From JBKHBQ01 sp046542305 (GTDB taxonomy: Bacteria > Bacteroidota > Bacteroidia > Bacteroidales > 4484-276): a stretch of 13,179 nucleotides of DNA. Position 1 is the stretch's first letter, and each line of letters begins with the position of its first letter. Shown here piece by piece: positions 1-9,700 of this stretch. Below the pieces are notes generated by a model, which searched no databases, was not told the DNA's origin, and saw nothing but the letters and a program-made list of their open reading frames with translations. The translations under genes were made by a program, and so were the position numbers. Where the stretch lies: NCBI GenBank assembly GCA_046542305.1, contig JBKHBQ010000093.1:1-13179 (forward strand), read 5' to 3'.

Positions 1-2576
1 GGATCGGTGGTGGTAATTTCCAGGTACATGTCGCCGGTCATCAGGTCGCCCATTACGGTGTAGGCATCTGCCGATCCGGTGTTAAGCACCGTTACCGTGA
101 TGGTGGCCTCTTCACCCGGATCGAGTTTGCCATTGTTGTTGCCCGCGGGATCGGTGATGGTGAATTCGCCAAGTTCCAGAACGGGAGCATGACCTGTGAT
201 CATCACATTGCTGGTCCAGGTATCGGTGCCGTCGGAAGCCGAAACTTCAAAAAGCACCGCGTGGCCGTCGGGAATATTATCAGCCACATCAAAGGCAAAA
301 CCGTCGTCCACCGTCACGATGGCTTCGGGATCGATGTTTCCGTAATTTTCTTCGCCGTCGGTGATGGTGATGTAGTCGTCGTCGGTAGCAATGGTTACCA
401 CAACGTCTTCGGCGGTCTGAATACCTACATTTTTCACGCTCAGCGAAAGCAGGATCGATTCGGCATAGTCCATCATGCCGTTGCCATTGCCGTTGGCGTC
501 GTTGATCACGTACGAATCTTTCACCACATAGGGTCCGCTTTGTGGGATCACCGGTATGGTTGCCTGGTAAGGCAGATAGTTATGTGTGGTAACGGTAACG
601 GTGGCGTTGCCGGGTTCCTGCACAGGTTCATCGAAGGTAACCATGGCCACACCCGTTGCATCGGTGTAAGCCACGGCATAAACCGAACCGTCTTCGTTGG
701 TTACGCAAACCATGGCGTTCTCTGCCGGTCCTTCTTCACCAATTACATTTACGGTAAATTCCGATACTCCCAGGAACAACTGATCGTCGTGGGTTACGGT
801 GAGGTTCCTCGGGCGCAGGGTCCAGGGTTCAACCGAGGCATCGCCCAGCCAAAGGTAGGTGCGTACGTTGGAACGGCCAATGCTGCCATGTACATTCAGC
901 ACGGTAATATTGGCAAAATTGGTTACATATCCGATGTTGGTAATGCCTTCGTCGTAAACAGCTTTGTACATTTCCTTGTCGTAATCGTGGTTCGGGATGG
1001 TATACGACGGGATGATGGCGCCGTTCACAGCCACAGAGGCGGTGGGGTGTTTCATGAAACTTTCGCAGAGGCAGTCGCCGTTGTAGCCCACAATGTCCAT
1101 GTTGTCGCAGCATACATCAAAAAATACGAAGAGCTGGTTAACATTGTCGAGCTGTGCCACTTCGGCTGCGGTGAAATGGCCGGGGCTCACCGAGGTCCAA
1201 TCCCAAAGCTGTGTCTGGCTGCCGTGGCCGCGGTAATTGAAAATGCCTACACCGTTATCGTTTACGAATTCAACCACTTCGGCGTTGCTGTAGGCTTCGC
1301 CGCCGTATGCCTTTTCGAAGATCGGCGTCTGAATGCTGTAATTATATGAAGCGATTTCGTTGCAGCACTGGGTATACTTGCCCGGGTATTGTTCCTTGTG
1401 TGCGATGAGGATGGTATTTTCGGCCCAGTCGCTGTCGTGGGGCTCGAGGTAATGGGTCATGGTCTTGCTGATCTGCAGTTCCAGTTCGTCGAGTTGGTTT
1501 GCATCGTAAACAAAGCGGCCGATGGCAAGGTCGGCATAGTGGTCGTCGGGACCGTCGAGGCAGGTATACCAACTGTCGGAGTATGACGGATTTTCGCCCG
1601 GGTTCCAGTAATACATCGGCACGATGTTGGGGCCGCCGGCCGATCCGCCGTTGGGATAGGCATCACCCACCATCAGCACGTACTCGAGGCCATCGGATTC
1701 GTAAAGCGTGGTGATGTAGTCCTTGAAATGCTGCGGATCTTCAAAACCTGCTTCCAGGGTGCGGACTTCAACTTTGTGGCCCATCTGGTTTTTCCAGTCT
1801 ACCAGCGGCTGAATGGCGTCCAGCGCCTCGTCGTTGGTGATCACCAGGTATTTTACGCCCACTTCTTCGCGCAGGGTTTCGGTATAGCCCAGGTCGCCGA
1901 AGTTGGAGATGGCGGCTTCGTACATCCTGTAATATTTCGGGGTAAGCTGCATGTCCGGATTAAAAGACATGCTATTGTCCATGCCCGCAAATTCTACCTG
2001 CACCTTCAGGTGCGTAATCACCGTAAGTTCATCTTTTGCAGGATTGTAAGTGAAAGGCGTGATATGCAATCCGGCAACTTTCACATCGCGCCAGATGCCG
2101 GGCTGGCTCATCACCACGTTTTCGGCCGGATAATTTCCATCTTTCGCATAAAAGGCCTGATCCATCACAAACTCGCGATCGTGCCCGCCGGGATTGTCGG
2201 TGGTGGGCGTCTGGAACGGATAGATGTGATAGCCCGAAAGCTTCATGGTTTCTATTTCCAGCACCGTAACTTTCACTTTCTGATTGCCGGGAATCCCTAC
2301 CAGTTCGTGAAGCATTGGCAGCTCGGGGCGGCCGACATCCTTGGTGGTTTTATTTTCCAGCAGGGAGATTCGTTGAAAATTTTGCTTTTCTGAAGTGATA
2401 TCTTCGCTGTACATTCCCGTGATCTTCACATCGAACACTACGCCTGCACGGTCGGATTCCTGAAGCGTAACCTGAGGCTGACCGGGCTCATCACCGGTAA
2501 ACGGTACCCAGGTCTTTTGAGCGTATGCCGAACAAATCAGCATGATGAGTGTTAGTAAGACAGTAAGTTTTTTCAT
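1..2576 (-). CDS. Gingipain-like C25 cysteine peptidase, secreted; C-terminus cut by the window edge
   Basis: This is a partial gene: 858 codons are visible and no stop is reached before position 1. The ATG at 2576 opens a clear signal peptide (MKKLTVLLTLIMLICSAYA, cleavage before Gln20). Residues about 21-235 resemble the C25 propeptide. The catalytic domain is about 240-585, starting at the YLVIT strand (Tyr243). It has the family motif NYRGHGS with catalytic His451, then VFFDVCCDN with Cys489 and Cys490; by analogy with Kgp, which also has a Cys-Cys pair, Cys490 is the likely nucleophile. An Ig-like domain (about 590-685) follows, then a module opening with an acidic Asn/Gly loop near 690-705 and a second near 809-822 (GNNNGKLDPGE), where the window ends. 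Members of this family are zymogen endopeptidases exported by Sec and then T9SS. A C-terminal sorting domain is expected beyond the left edge but cannot be seen. I saw no in-frame stop in the stretches I translated. Confidence 0.9.
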   Translation of the reverse strand, partial: MKKLTVLLTLIMLICSAYAQKTWVPFTGDEPGQPQVTLQESDRAGVVFDVKITGMYSEDITSEKQNFQRISLLENKTTKDVGRPELPMLHELVGIPGNQKVKVTVLEIETMKLSGYHIYPFQTPTTDNPGGHDREFVMDQAFYAKDGNYPAENVVMSQPGIWRDVKVAGLHITPFTYNPAKDELTVITHLKVQVEFAGMDNSMSFNPDMQLTPKYYRMYEAAISNFGDLGYTETLREEVGVKYLVITNDEALDAIQPLVDWKNQMGHKVEVRTLEAGFEDPQHFKDYITTLYESDGLEYVLMVGDAYPNGGSAGGPNIVPMYYWNPGENPSYSDSWYTCLDGPDDHYADLAIGRFVYDANQLDELELQISKTMTHYLEPHDSDWAENTILIAHKEQYPGKYTQCCNEIASYNYSIQTPIFEKAYGGEAYSNAEVVEFVNDNGVGIFNYRGHGSQTQLWDWTSVSPGHFTAAEVAQLDNVNQLFVFFDVCCDNMDIVGYNGDCLCESFMKHPTASVAVNGAIIPSYTIPNHDYDKEMYKAVYDEGITNIGYVTNFANITVLNVHGSIGRSNVRTYLWLGDASVEPWTLRPRNLTVTHDDQLFLGVSEFTVNVIGEEGPAENAMVCVTNEDGSVYAVAYTDATGVAMVTFDEPVQEPGNATVTVTTHNYLPYQATIPVIPQSGPYVVKDSYVINDANGNGNGMMDYAESILLSLSVKNVGIQTAEDVVVTIATDDDYITITDGEENYGNIDPEAIVTVDDGFAFDVADNIPDGHAVLFEVSASDGTDTWTSNVMITGHAPVLELGEFTITDPAGNNNGKLDPGEEATITVTVLNTGSADAYTVMGDLMTGDMYLEITTTD

Positions 2577-2634
2577 ATAGATTTGATTTATTTGAATGAA
2601 ACTAAAATGCTTTAAAACATAAAATTACATAAAG

Positions 2635-2642
2635 CAAAAATA
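2635..2642 (-). promoter_or_regulatory. Candidate Bacteroidota -7 box for the partial C25 gene
   Basis: Read on the minus strand this is TATTTTTG followed by C, an exact match to the phylum's TAnnTTTG element, 58 nt upstream of the ATG at 2576 in a very AT-rich spacer and just beyond the hairpin that ends the previous gene. I did not find a convincing TTTG -33 element at the usual 19-21 nt spacing, so support rests on the -7 box and its position. Confidence 0.45.
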
Positions 2643-2684
2643 ATTATTTCATCAGACATTACTTTAACATTTAATTAACAGCAA

Positions 2685-2710
2685 AACCGTCCCGCATGCG
2701 CAGGACGGTT
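2685..2710 (-). terminator. Hairpin terminator after the GEVED-containing C25 gene
   Basis: A perfect 8-bp stem, AACCGTCC (2685-2692) with GGACGGTT (2703-2710), encloses a 10-nt loop that itself contains the palindrome CGCATGCG (2693-2700). It starts 10 nt past the TAA of the upstream gene. On the minus strand the stem runs directly into TTTTGCTGTT, a short T-rich tract. Position, GC-rich stem and trailing T's fit an intrinsic terminator that separates the two C25 genes. Confidence 0.75.
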
Positions 2711-2720
2711 GTTTTTTGCC

Positions 2721-5700
2721 TTATCTGGTGTGAATGATCTTTCTGATATCTATTTTTCCGCCCGAAATCAATTTCATGAAATAAACACCCTGATTCAATT
2801 CTGCTGTGTAAATTTCGTACGCATAGCGATTGTCTGCAGTGCTGATACCTGAGGCAACCTCCATAACTTCCTGACCCAGGGCATCATAAATTGCGAGCTT
2901 ATAATCCGATCCGTATTCAACGGTGAATTGCACCGTCAGGCGATCCCCGAAAGGATTGGGATAAATTGATAGTGAGCCAATATCCTGGGGTTCTGCAACG
3001 CCTGTAACGTTCACATGAATGCTGTTGGACGGGAAAGATACACACCCGGATTCGTTGGTCACTTTTACGTGGTACACATCTTCCCAGGTAGGTGTATATG
3101 CAGGGTCGGTAGCGCCGGGGATCAGTCCCTGGCTGTCGTACCACTGGTTGCCTTCAGGGGCATCGGAATGCAGCGTACCGTCGATGAGTTCGATAAACGG
3201 TGTGGGCGGCAATTCATGTACGGTAAGTTCGGCCTGCATGCTGATGGTGTTTATTCCATCATTCACCTCCACGGTGTATATGGTGGTGGTTTCAGGTGAT
3301 GCTACCGGATTCTGGATGGTCGGATCGCTGAGGCCGTCAGCAGGTGTCCACACATACGAATAATTGCCGGTACCTCCTGTGGGGAGCGCCATCATTTGGG
3401 AGGAGTCGCCCTGGCAGATTGCTTCGGGTGTGCAGGTCACGTTAAGGCTAAGTGCACCATCTGCGATTATTACCGTGTAATCCTCGGTTTCGCCGTACGA
3501 CCAGTCTTCGCACGGCTCAAGCGCCGATTCCTGCCAGTGGGCGCGAATTCTCAGCCGTTTTACGCCGCCGTTCACCGATTCGGGGATCGTGATATCCGTG
3601 GTATACAACTGCCCGGAATTTGCCAATTCAAAATCCGAGATCAGGCGCTCATTATCTTCAAATTCTTTATTGCTGTTCAGATCGATCCAAAGGCTGGCCT
3701 GTTGGTTGTCGTAATCCGTCGACCATGAAACAGTGTATGACTGGCCGGGTTCCAGCTCAGTTAACATATCAGTGAAATCGCCGTAGCCTTCCACGCTGTT
3801 ATCATTGCTGCAGCCGTTATCCATATTCTGGATATCCTCCAGGGCAAAACCAGAAAATCCGTCGCCAAAACTACAGCTTGCCGAAGGATAGCAGTAATCG
3901 CTGAAATTGAGCGAAATATTGTCTTCAGTGGAAATGCCGTACATGGCCTCGAAAAGAACCGTGATTTCGGCAAGATAGCCCGCCGGAGTATTTGAAGCAG
4001 CACTTACCGAGAATACAGCATCGGCGCCGGCACCCTGTGCAAGGTCGCCCAAATCCTGTGCTGAACCGGTGTTTACAGTAATGTATTGATCAGCGGAGGT
4101 AAGCAGCGCAGTAACTTCGTAGGCAGCAGCATGGCCTTCGTTGGCGGCGGTGATTACTATATCGGCCGTCTCGCCCGGGTCGAGTATGCCGTTGTTGTTG
4201 CCGGTGGCGGCGTCATCGATGTAGTAATTTTCCATGGCCAGTTCAGGTGCATTGGCAATCACGCTGAAGTTCGACGACCAGGTGTCCTGGCCTTCGCACA
4301 CGATGGAAAAGGCAATGGCATGTTGGTTGGGCACGTTGCCTGCGATTTCGAAACCAAAGGCATCCCCGATGGTGACGGTGCTTTCGCCGGGAATATTTCC
4401 AAAGTCTTCGGTATTGTCGGTGATGGTAACGTATGGGTCTGTTGAGGCCAGTGTGGCCGTTACATTATCGGCCTGTACGGTGCCCACGTTTTCGAGCGTG
4501 GTGGTGAGCAGGATCTGCTCTGTATACTCCGGGATCCCGTTGTTGTTGCCGTTTTCGTCGTTGATTTCCGATGAGGCATACACCACATAGGCGCCGTTGT
4601 TGGGAATTACCGTTACCGGATACTCATGCAGCAGGCAGTTGTATCCCGAAACATAAATGGTGGCATCTCCCAGTTCGGTAATGGGTTCTGTAAATACGAT
4701 CTCGGCGTTGCCTGTGGCATCCGTTTCGGCTTTGCCGTACATCACCCCGTCTTTCATAAAAACGCAATTGAGGCCTTCAACCGGGCCGTTGCCCGAAATG
4801 CTGACCTGGACGGAAGGTATGCCAATCGGCAGGGCCTCCTGGTAAGTGGCGGTGATATCCACCGGTTCATCGGTCCAGATGTTCAGGGCGCCGTCGCCAA
4901 GTATATTCAGGTCGTAAAAATTCCATCGCAAGGCACCTTCTTCCCACTGGCCGGGTGCGTTAACCCAGGGCGCCGTTTCGATGCGGGTGAGGGCATAGGC
5001 CAAGCCTATGTGGCTTTCTTTTTTATCGTAAATAGCGTCAACAAACTCACGGTTAAGGTGTGCCGCCGGGCCTTCGGTCTGACCTTCGTTAAACCAGCCG
5101 TAGCGCGAATTCATCATCACGGCTACCGCCAGGTTGTCGATGTTGATCATGCGTTCGGCAATGCAGTCGTTGTCGTCGAATGCGCCGCAGATACAGCCGT
5201 GCGAGAAGATCAGCGTGTAGTTGTGGGTGGTACCGTTGAGCGGGGCGAAGTTGCTGTTGGTAATATCCGAATTGTAGAACTTCATGGCGTAGTTGGAGTT
5301 GGCATGGCCCACATGGTGAATGAACGAATGTCCCTGGTTCATCTCCTGCTTAAGCGTGTTGGCCGACCATGACTGATCGCGCTCATACAGCTTGGTGATG
5401 TTATGGTCTTCGGGAATGCCCGTGGTTTGGTAACCGTTTTCGTCCTGGTAGCCGATGAGCAGTTCAAGGTAATCTGCGCCCCAGGTTTCGGGACTGCCGT
5501 ACAGCCATTCGCCCACCAGCAGCTCGTCGCGCAGTTCGCCCAGCACCGGGTTGCCCTGGTAGCTGAGGGTTTTGTTCATCAATGCATCGAAATCATCCTG
5601 GCTGCTGACTGAAAAGCGCCCGATGCCGATCTCCGGCAGCAGGTCGTCTTCGCCGATCTCGCCCCAGAGGTTGTTTCCGTTGTCGTTCCAGGTGCCGTCG

Positions 5701-6656
5701 AGGCCTGCATAGTACAGGTCTGAAGGAATGTCGTCATCCGTGTATACCGACGACGACTGCACCGTGCAGTAAAATCCGCGGTACGGCACATGTTCCACAT
5801 CGCCGCCGAGGGTTACGTGCTGAATGCCGTGGTCCTGGTATTCCTGGATGATATAATTGCGGATCTTCTCCTGGTTGTCCTGACCGGTCATCGTAGCGTA
5901 TATATCCTCCGTTGTGGCGATCTGTACTTCCAAGCCTCGGGGGGCGTAAAAATCAGCAAGTTGTCCGAAATCATCGGCAAACTGATTGGGTGTGATGATG
6001 ATCATGTCGTAATCGTCGCTGCGCTGCTGTGGCTGCGGATACTGCATTACGGCTTCCTGATTCTGCACGAGGTGGTTGAGGCGCCGGAGCACAGGCTGCG
6101 ATGCCTGCAGGTTGGCAAGCGCCGCTTCGGCCCTGCGGCCGGGTGCGGTGGTAATTCTTACGGTGACTTCTGAAAAATATGTCAATTCACCGGTAGCAGG
6201 GTTATATTGTACCGGTGTAAACGTGCTCATGGCCAAGGCATATCCGTTCTGAAACTGTGTGCTCAATGTGCCGTTGAGTTGCTGCGGATAGGCTGCGTTG
6301 GTCAGGTATACATCTTCATTTTTCACAAAAACACCCGATCCGCCTTTGGACATGGGCTGTGTATGCTGCTGCGGATAAATCTGGTAACTGCCTTCAAGTA
6401 CAACCTGATTTTTGGCAATGAGCTGGATTTCCGTGGCTACATGCCCGGGAGGCAGCAGCAATGCCACCGCACGATAAGGCAGGGCAGGCTCGCCGGCCAA
6501 ACCTGTGAGCAGGGTATTCTCGAAACTGATTAGTTGATAGCCTTCGGCTTCGCTAATGTTTGGTTCGGAGAATTGATAGGTTTTTTCAACTACATCGGCC
6601 GTAAGAAGGCCGGCTGAAAAAATGAGGGTGATGAGAGAGAGTAGAATTTTTTTCAT
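2721..6656 (-). CDS. Gingipain-like C25 cysteine peptidase with GEVED domain and T9SS type A sorting domain
   Basis: This is a complete gene of 1311 residues. The ATG at 6656 opens a signal peptide ending near Ala20 (AGLLTA). Residues about 21-210 are a C25-type pro-region. The catalytic domain spans about 214-600: the YDMIIITP strand, then HHVGHANSN with catalytic His451, then FSHGCICGAF, where Cys488 aligns with the gingipain nucleophile. An Ig-like domain (about 605-690) is followed by two modules that open with acidic Asn/Gly loops near 698 (NDENGNNNG) and 814 (GNNNGILDPGE). A GEVED domain runs from Cys922 to about 1064, ending in GETEDYTV. Two PKD/Ig-like domains (about 1068-1218) lead to a T9SS type A sorting domain (1227-1311) with the YPNP motif at 1232-1235 and a Lys/Arg-rich end. 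It probably acts as an extracellular or surface-anchored endopeptidase; specificity cannot be read from the sequence. It lies 81 nt after the subtilase gene and has no obvious promoter of its own. Confidence 0.93.
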   Translation of the reverse strand: MKKILLSLITLIFSAGLLTADVVEKTYQFSEPNISEAEGYQLISFENTLLTGLAGEPALPYRAVALLLPPGHVATEIQLIAKNQVVLEGSYQIYPQQHTQPMSKGGSGVFVKNEDVYLTNAAYPQQLNGTLSTQFQNGYALAMSTFTPVQYNPATGELTYFSEVTVRITTAPGRRAEAALANLQASQPVLRRLNHLVQNQEAVMQYPQPQQRSDDYDMIIITPNQFADDFGQLADFYAPRGLEVQIATTEDIYATMTGQDNQEKIRNYIIQEYQDHGIQHVTLGGDVEHVPYRGFYCTVQSSSVYTDDDIPSDLYYAGLDGTWNDNGNNLWGEIGEDDLLPEIGIGRFSVSSQDDFDALMNKTLSYQGNPVLGELRDELLVGEWLYGSPETWGADYLELLIGYQDENGYQTTGIPEDHNITKLYERDQSWSANTLKQEMNQGHSFIHHVGHANSNYAMKFYNSDITNSNFAPLNGTTHNYTLIFSHGCICGAFDDNDCIAERMINIDNLAVAVMMNSRYGWFNEGQTEGPAAHLNREFVDAIYDKKESHIGLAYALTRIETAPWVNAPGQWEEGALRWNFYDLNILGDGALNIWTDEPVDITATYQEALPIGIPSVQVSISGNGPVEGLNCVFMKDGVMYGKAETDATGNAEIVFTEPITELGDATIYVSGYNCLLHEYPVTVIPNNGAYVVYASSEINDENGNNNGIPEYTEQILLTTTLENVGTVQADNVTATLASTDPYVTITDNTEDFGNIPGESTVTIGDAFGFEIAGNVPNQHAIAFSIVCEGQDTWSSNFSVIANAPELAMENYYIDDAATGNNNGILDPGETADIVITAANEGHAAAYEVTALLTSADQYITVNTGSAQDLGDLAQGAGADAVFSVSAASNTPAGYLAEITVLFEAMYGISTEDNISLNFSDYCYPSASCSFGDGFSGFALEDIQNMDNGCSNDNSVEGYGDFTDMLTELEPGQSYTVSWSTDYDNQQASLWIDLNSNKEFEDNERLISDFELANSGQLYTTDITIPESVNGGVKRLRIRAHWQESALEPCEDWSYGETEDYTVIIADGALSLNVTCTPEAICQGDSSQMMALPTGGTGNYSYVWTPADGLSDPTIQNPVASPETTTIYTVEVNDGINTISMQAELTVHELPPTPFIELIDGTLHSDAPEGNQWYDSQGLIPGATDPAYTPTWEDVYHVKVTNESGCVSFPSNSIHVNVTGVAEPQDIGSLSIYPNPFGDRLTVQFTVEYGSDYKLAIYDALGQEVMEVASGISTADNRYAYEIYTAELNQGVYFMKLISGGKIDIRKIIHTR

Positions 6657-6687
6657 AGATTTTTGATGCTTTTTTTAAAATATGAGA

Positions 6688-6719
6688 GGGCAAAGAAAGT
6701 GTTTTCCCTTTCTTTGCCC
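6688..6719 (-). terminator. Strong 12-bp hairpin between the subtilase and C25 genes
   Basis: GGGCAAAGAAAG (6688-6699) pairs perfectly with CTTTCTTTGCCC (6708-6719) across an 8-nt loop. It begins 18 nt past the subtilase TAA. On the minus strand it is followed by TCTCATATTTT, an imperfect T tract; on the plus strand it is followed by GTTTATTTT. It ends only 31 nt before the next gene's ATG at 6656, so it may stop most transcripts while allowing some read-through, or serve as an RNA 3'-end or stability element. Confidence 0.75.
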
Positions 6720-6737
6720 GTTTATTTTACCTGACAA

Positions 6738-9700
6738 TTAATTCCTGATGATGAGCTTTTCAATCATCCTAAACTGGTCATTTTTAACAGATATCAGGTA
6801 TACGCCATTGTTCAGGTTGCTGATATCCATCGTTGTATAATTATCCATGACCCTTTCCTCGATCAGTGTTTTGCCGGAAAGGTCCATGATCGAAACAACG
6901 GCATCTGTCATTTGCTCCGGGAATGATATTGTTACAAATTCACCTGCCGGATTCGGATTGATCTCCATAAATGCCGATTGATCGATTTCACCCACGGAAG
7001 TACAATCTTCGATCTGAATGAACAGTTCTTCTGAAATTTCGCCTGCACCGCAATCGTTCACACCCTGAACTTTCAGCACGGCCTGTCCGGTGTAATCTTC
7101 TGAAAAGCTAACTGTTACAACTGTGTCGTTGCTGAGGTAAGCCCCGGCTTCGGTAGGTATGAGTTCCCAGTTGTAATAATCCGCGGTTTCAAGTGCGTTG
7201 ATGGTATAACTCTCGGCGCTGCCCTGGCAAACTTCTTCAGGGCCTGAAATTTCTCCCGGATAAGCAGGCATCGGCATAAAGACGAGATCCATATCATCTG
7301 TCAGGGCATTTCCGCTCAGGTCGATTCCGGTAAGGCTGAGGGTAACCATTCCGTATTCCCAGTCATCTGTGCTGGGGGTATACATCGCCGTCATGCTGGT
7401 AGTGTCATCGAAAGTACCTGTTCCTGAAGTTTCCCAAAGCAGGCTGATATAATTCTGTGCCGAAGCCGCTGTTTGAAACTGAAGGCCTTCGCAGATCTGG
7501 TCATCATCACCTGCATAGACGGTCATGGTTTCATCCACCATTGCCGGTAGTTCGATGTAATCCACCCAGGCACAATCGTCACCACCCGTAACATAAACGT
7601 CTTTTTCATAACGCCAGCGGAAGGTATGTTCGCCGGCGGAAACAGGGAATGAGGCACGTCCCCAGTCCACATTGCCAGCCCATTCGTCCATTTTTTCGTT
7701 ATCGATGTAAAACATCAGGAAATCGTAATCCGCCTCCGAAGATACCTTGCGGTAAAACGCGATACTGTCATCATTGGCCACTTCGAGCGTGATCTGAAGT
7801 TCGGTGGCTTGGCTGTTGCCGATCACCCCCGACTTTGCGGCATAGGTTCCTTCCCATGCTCCGGTATTAACGATGGTCCAATCAGCATTACCTGCAAAAT
7901 CCCATTCGAACTGGCTGAAATCGCCGGTTTCAAAATCTTCAACTATCAGGCCCACTTTAGGATGGAAGGTATGCTCGAGCAGGTAATCGCCTGACTCGAC
8001 AGAGAAATCAAGATCGAGGGAAGTGCCCACCGGCGTTAGCTGGTCGACTTCAACGGAGAACACTGCTGTGGCAGATCCGCCGGCTAAGATGTCTTCCAGA
8101 TCAAACGACGCTGTATTAATGGTGATGAAGGAGGAGGTGCTCGAAAGATAAGCCATGGATGCCAGTGCATCGAGCTGCCCGGAGTTCAGGGTTTCGATCA
8201 CGATGTCGGCGGTTTCGCCGGGATCCAGGCTGCCATTGTTATTGCCTGAAGAATCGAGGATGCTGAATTCGCCCAGTTCCAGGGTTACTCCATGAGCCGT
8301 GATCGTAAAGCTGCTTTCCCAGGTCTGGTCGTCATTGTAAGCGTTTACAAAGAATTCGATCATTTCATTGCCGGGAATGTTGTTGGCAGCATCAAAGGCA
8401 AAGGCATCCTCCATTTCGATGATATCTTCGAGGCTGAAATTGCCGAAAAATTCTGTGCTGTCGGAAATCGTGATGTACTCCGAATCGGTAGCTAAATTCA
8501 CCATCACATTTTCTGCCGGTTCGTCGCTGAAGTTGGCCATTGCCAAAGTGAGCAGGATTGATTCGCCCGGATCGACAAATCCGTCGCCGTTTCCGGCTTC
8601 ATCATTGATTATATGCGAATAATAGGTGGGGCCGGGAGGTGAGGTGGCTTCAACGGCGGCCAGTGCGTCGATGCGTCCCGATCCGCTGTTGTTGTTCTTG
8701 CCGGCTTGCAGTACCTCGGCAGTTTCTTCCACAATCCGGCTGATATCCTCAGGGGTCAGGTTGGGATTCTTTTGCAGCATCAGCGCAATCATCCCGGCAT
8801 TGGCGGGTGTAGCCATGGAGGTGCCGCTCCATCCGTCTTCATATCCGGTGTTGCTGTAATGCGCGAGAGATTTGATGTTCGATCCGGGAGCGCTGATGTC
8901 CGGGCGGATCAGACCCATATCAGGATCATAGGCATAATCGTTGTAAGGCGAGATGTCCGACCAGTCGAGCGGTCCGCGGCTTGAGAAGCCCGATACCTGA
9001 TCGCTGCTGGTGGTGGAGCCTACACAGATCACTCCAGAAATGCCTCCGGTGAGAGTCTGATCGGGATGCAGCCACGGCGGAGGGACGTCGCCGGGGGTGC
9101 GTACATTGTCGGGAATGGGATAGCTGAACTGCTGGTCGCCTTCGTTTCCGGCGGCAACAGAAGCTATAATACCTGCTGCAAGCACATTGTCGAAGGTTTG
9201 GCGCCATACCGTACGGTTGGGGCCCCAGGAGTGCTGCCAGCCCAGCGACAGGCTAAGCACGTGCGCGCCCTGTTCGAGGCTGAATTCCACAGCCGACCAA
9301 ACGGCGCTTTCGTTTCCGCCGCCGCCGCCGTCGAGTACCTTGCAGCACATGATGGTGGCTTCGGGAGCCACACCGGTTTGTGATCCGGCTGTCCCATCAC
9401 CCGCTACTGTACCGGCGCAGTGCGTGCCATGCCCGTTGTCGTCCATAGGATCGTTATCATTGTTGATGAAATCGTATCCATGATTGGGATATTCGGTGCT
9501 TTCCCACACATGGTCCTGCAAATCCTGGTGATCATAATTCACACCGGTATCGATTACCGATACGATGATGCCTTCGCCGTTAAGCCCGAGAGCCCATACC
9601 TCGTCGGCATTTATCTTCAGAACGTTCCAGGTGATCTCACGGCTGCCGGGTACGCCTTCCACGAAAAAAGCATTTTCATTTTCGCGGGGGTCGAGTACGA

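Noticed and set aside
189..1349. A 386-codon open frame on the plus strand opposite the left C25 gene
   Set aside because: The minus strand encodes a continuous C25 peptidase with signal peptide and catalytic motifs. The plus-strand translation has no recognisable domain and is Val/His/Gly-rich, as expected for an antisense shadow.
4530..4570. GTTGTTGTTGCC-type sequences recurring at 130, 4190, 4540 and 8235 as a DNA repeat family
   Set aside because: They are the codons for the Asn/Gly loops of the shared protein modules; the flanking DNA differs, so the repeat is at protein level.
4626..5372. A 248-codon plus-strand frame opposite the second C25 gene
   Set aside because: It lies wholly inside a gene with complete domain evidence, shows no motif or start signal, and has the composition of an antisense frame.
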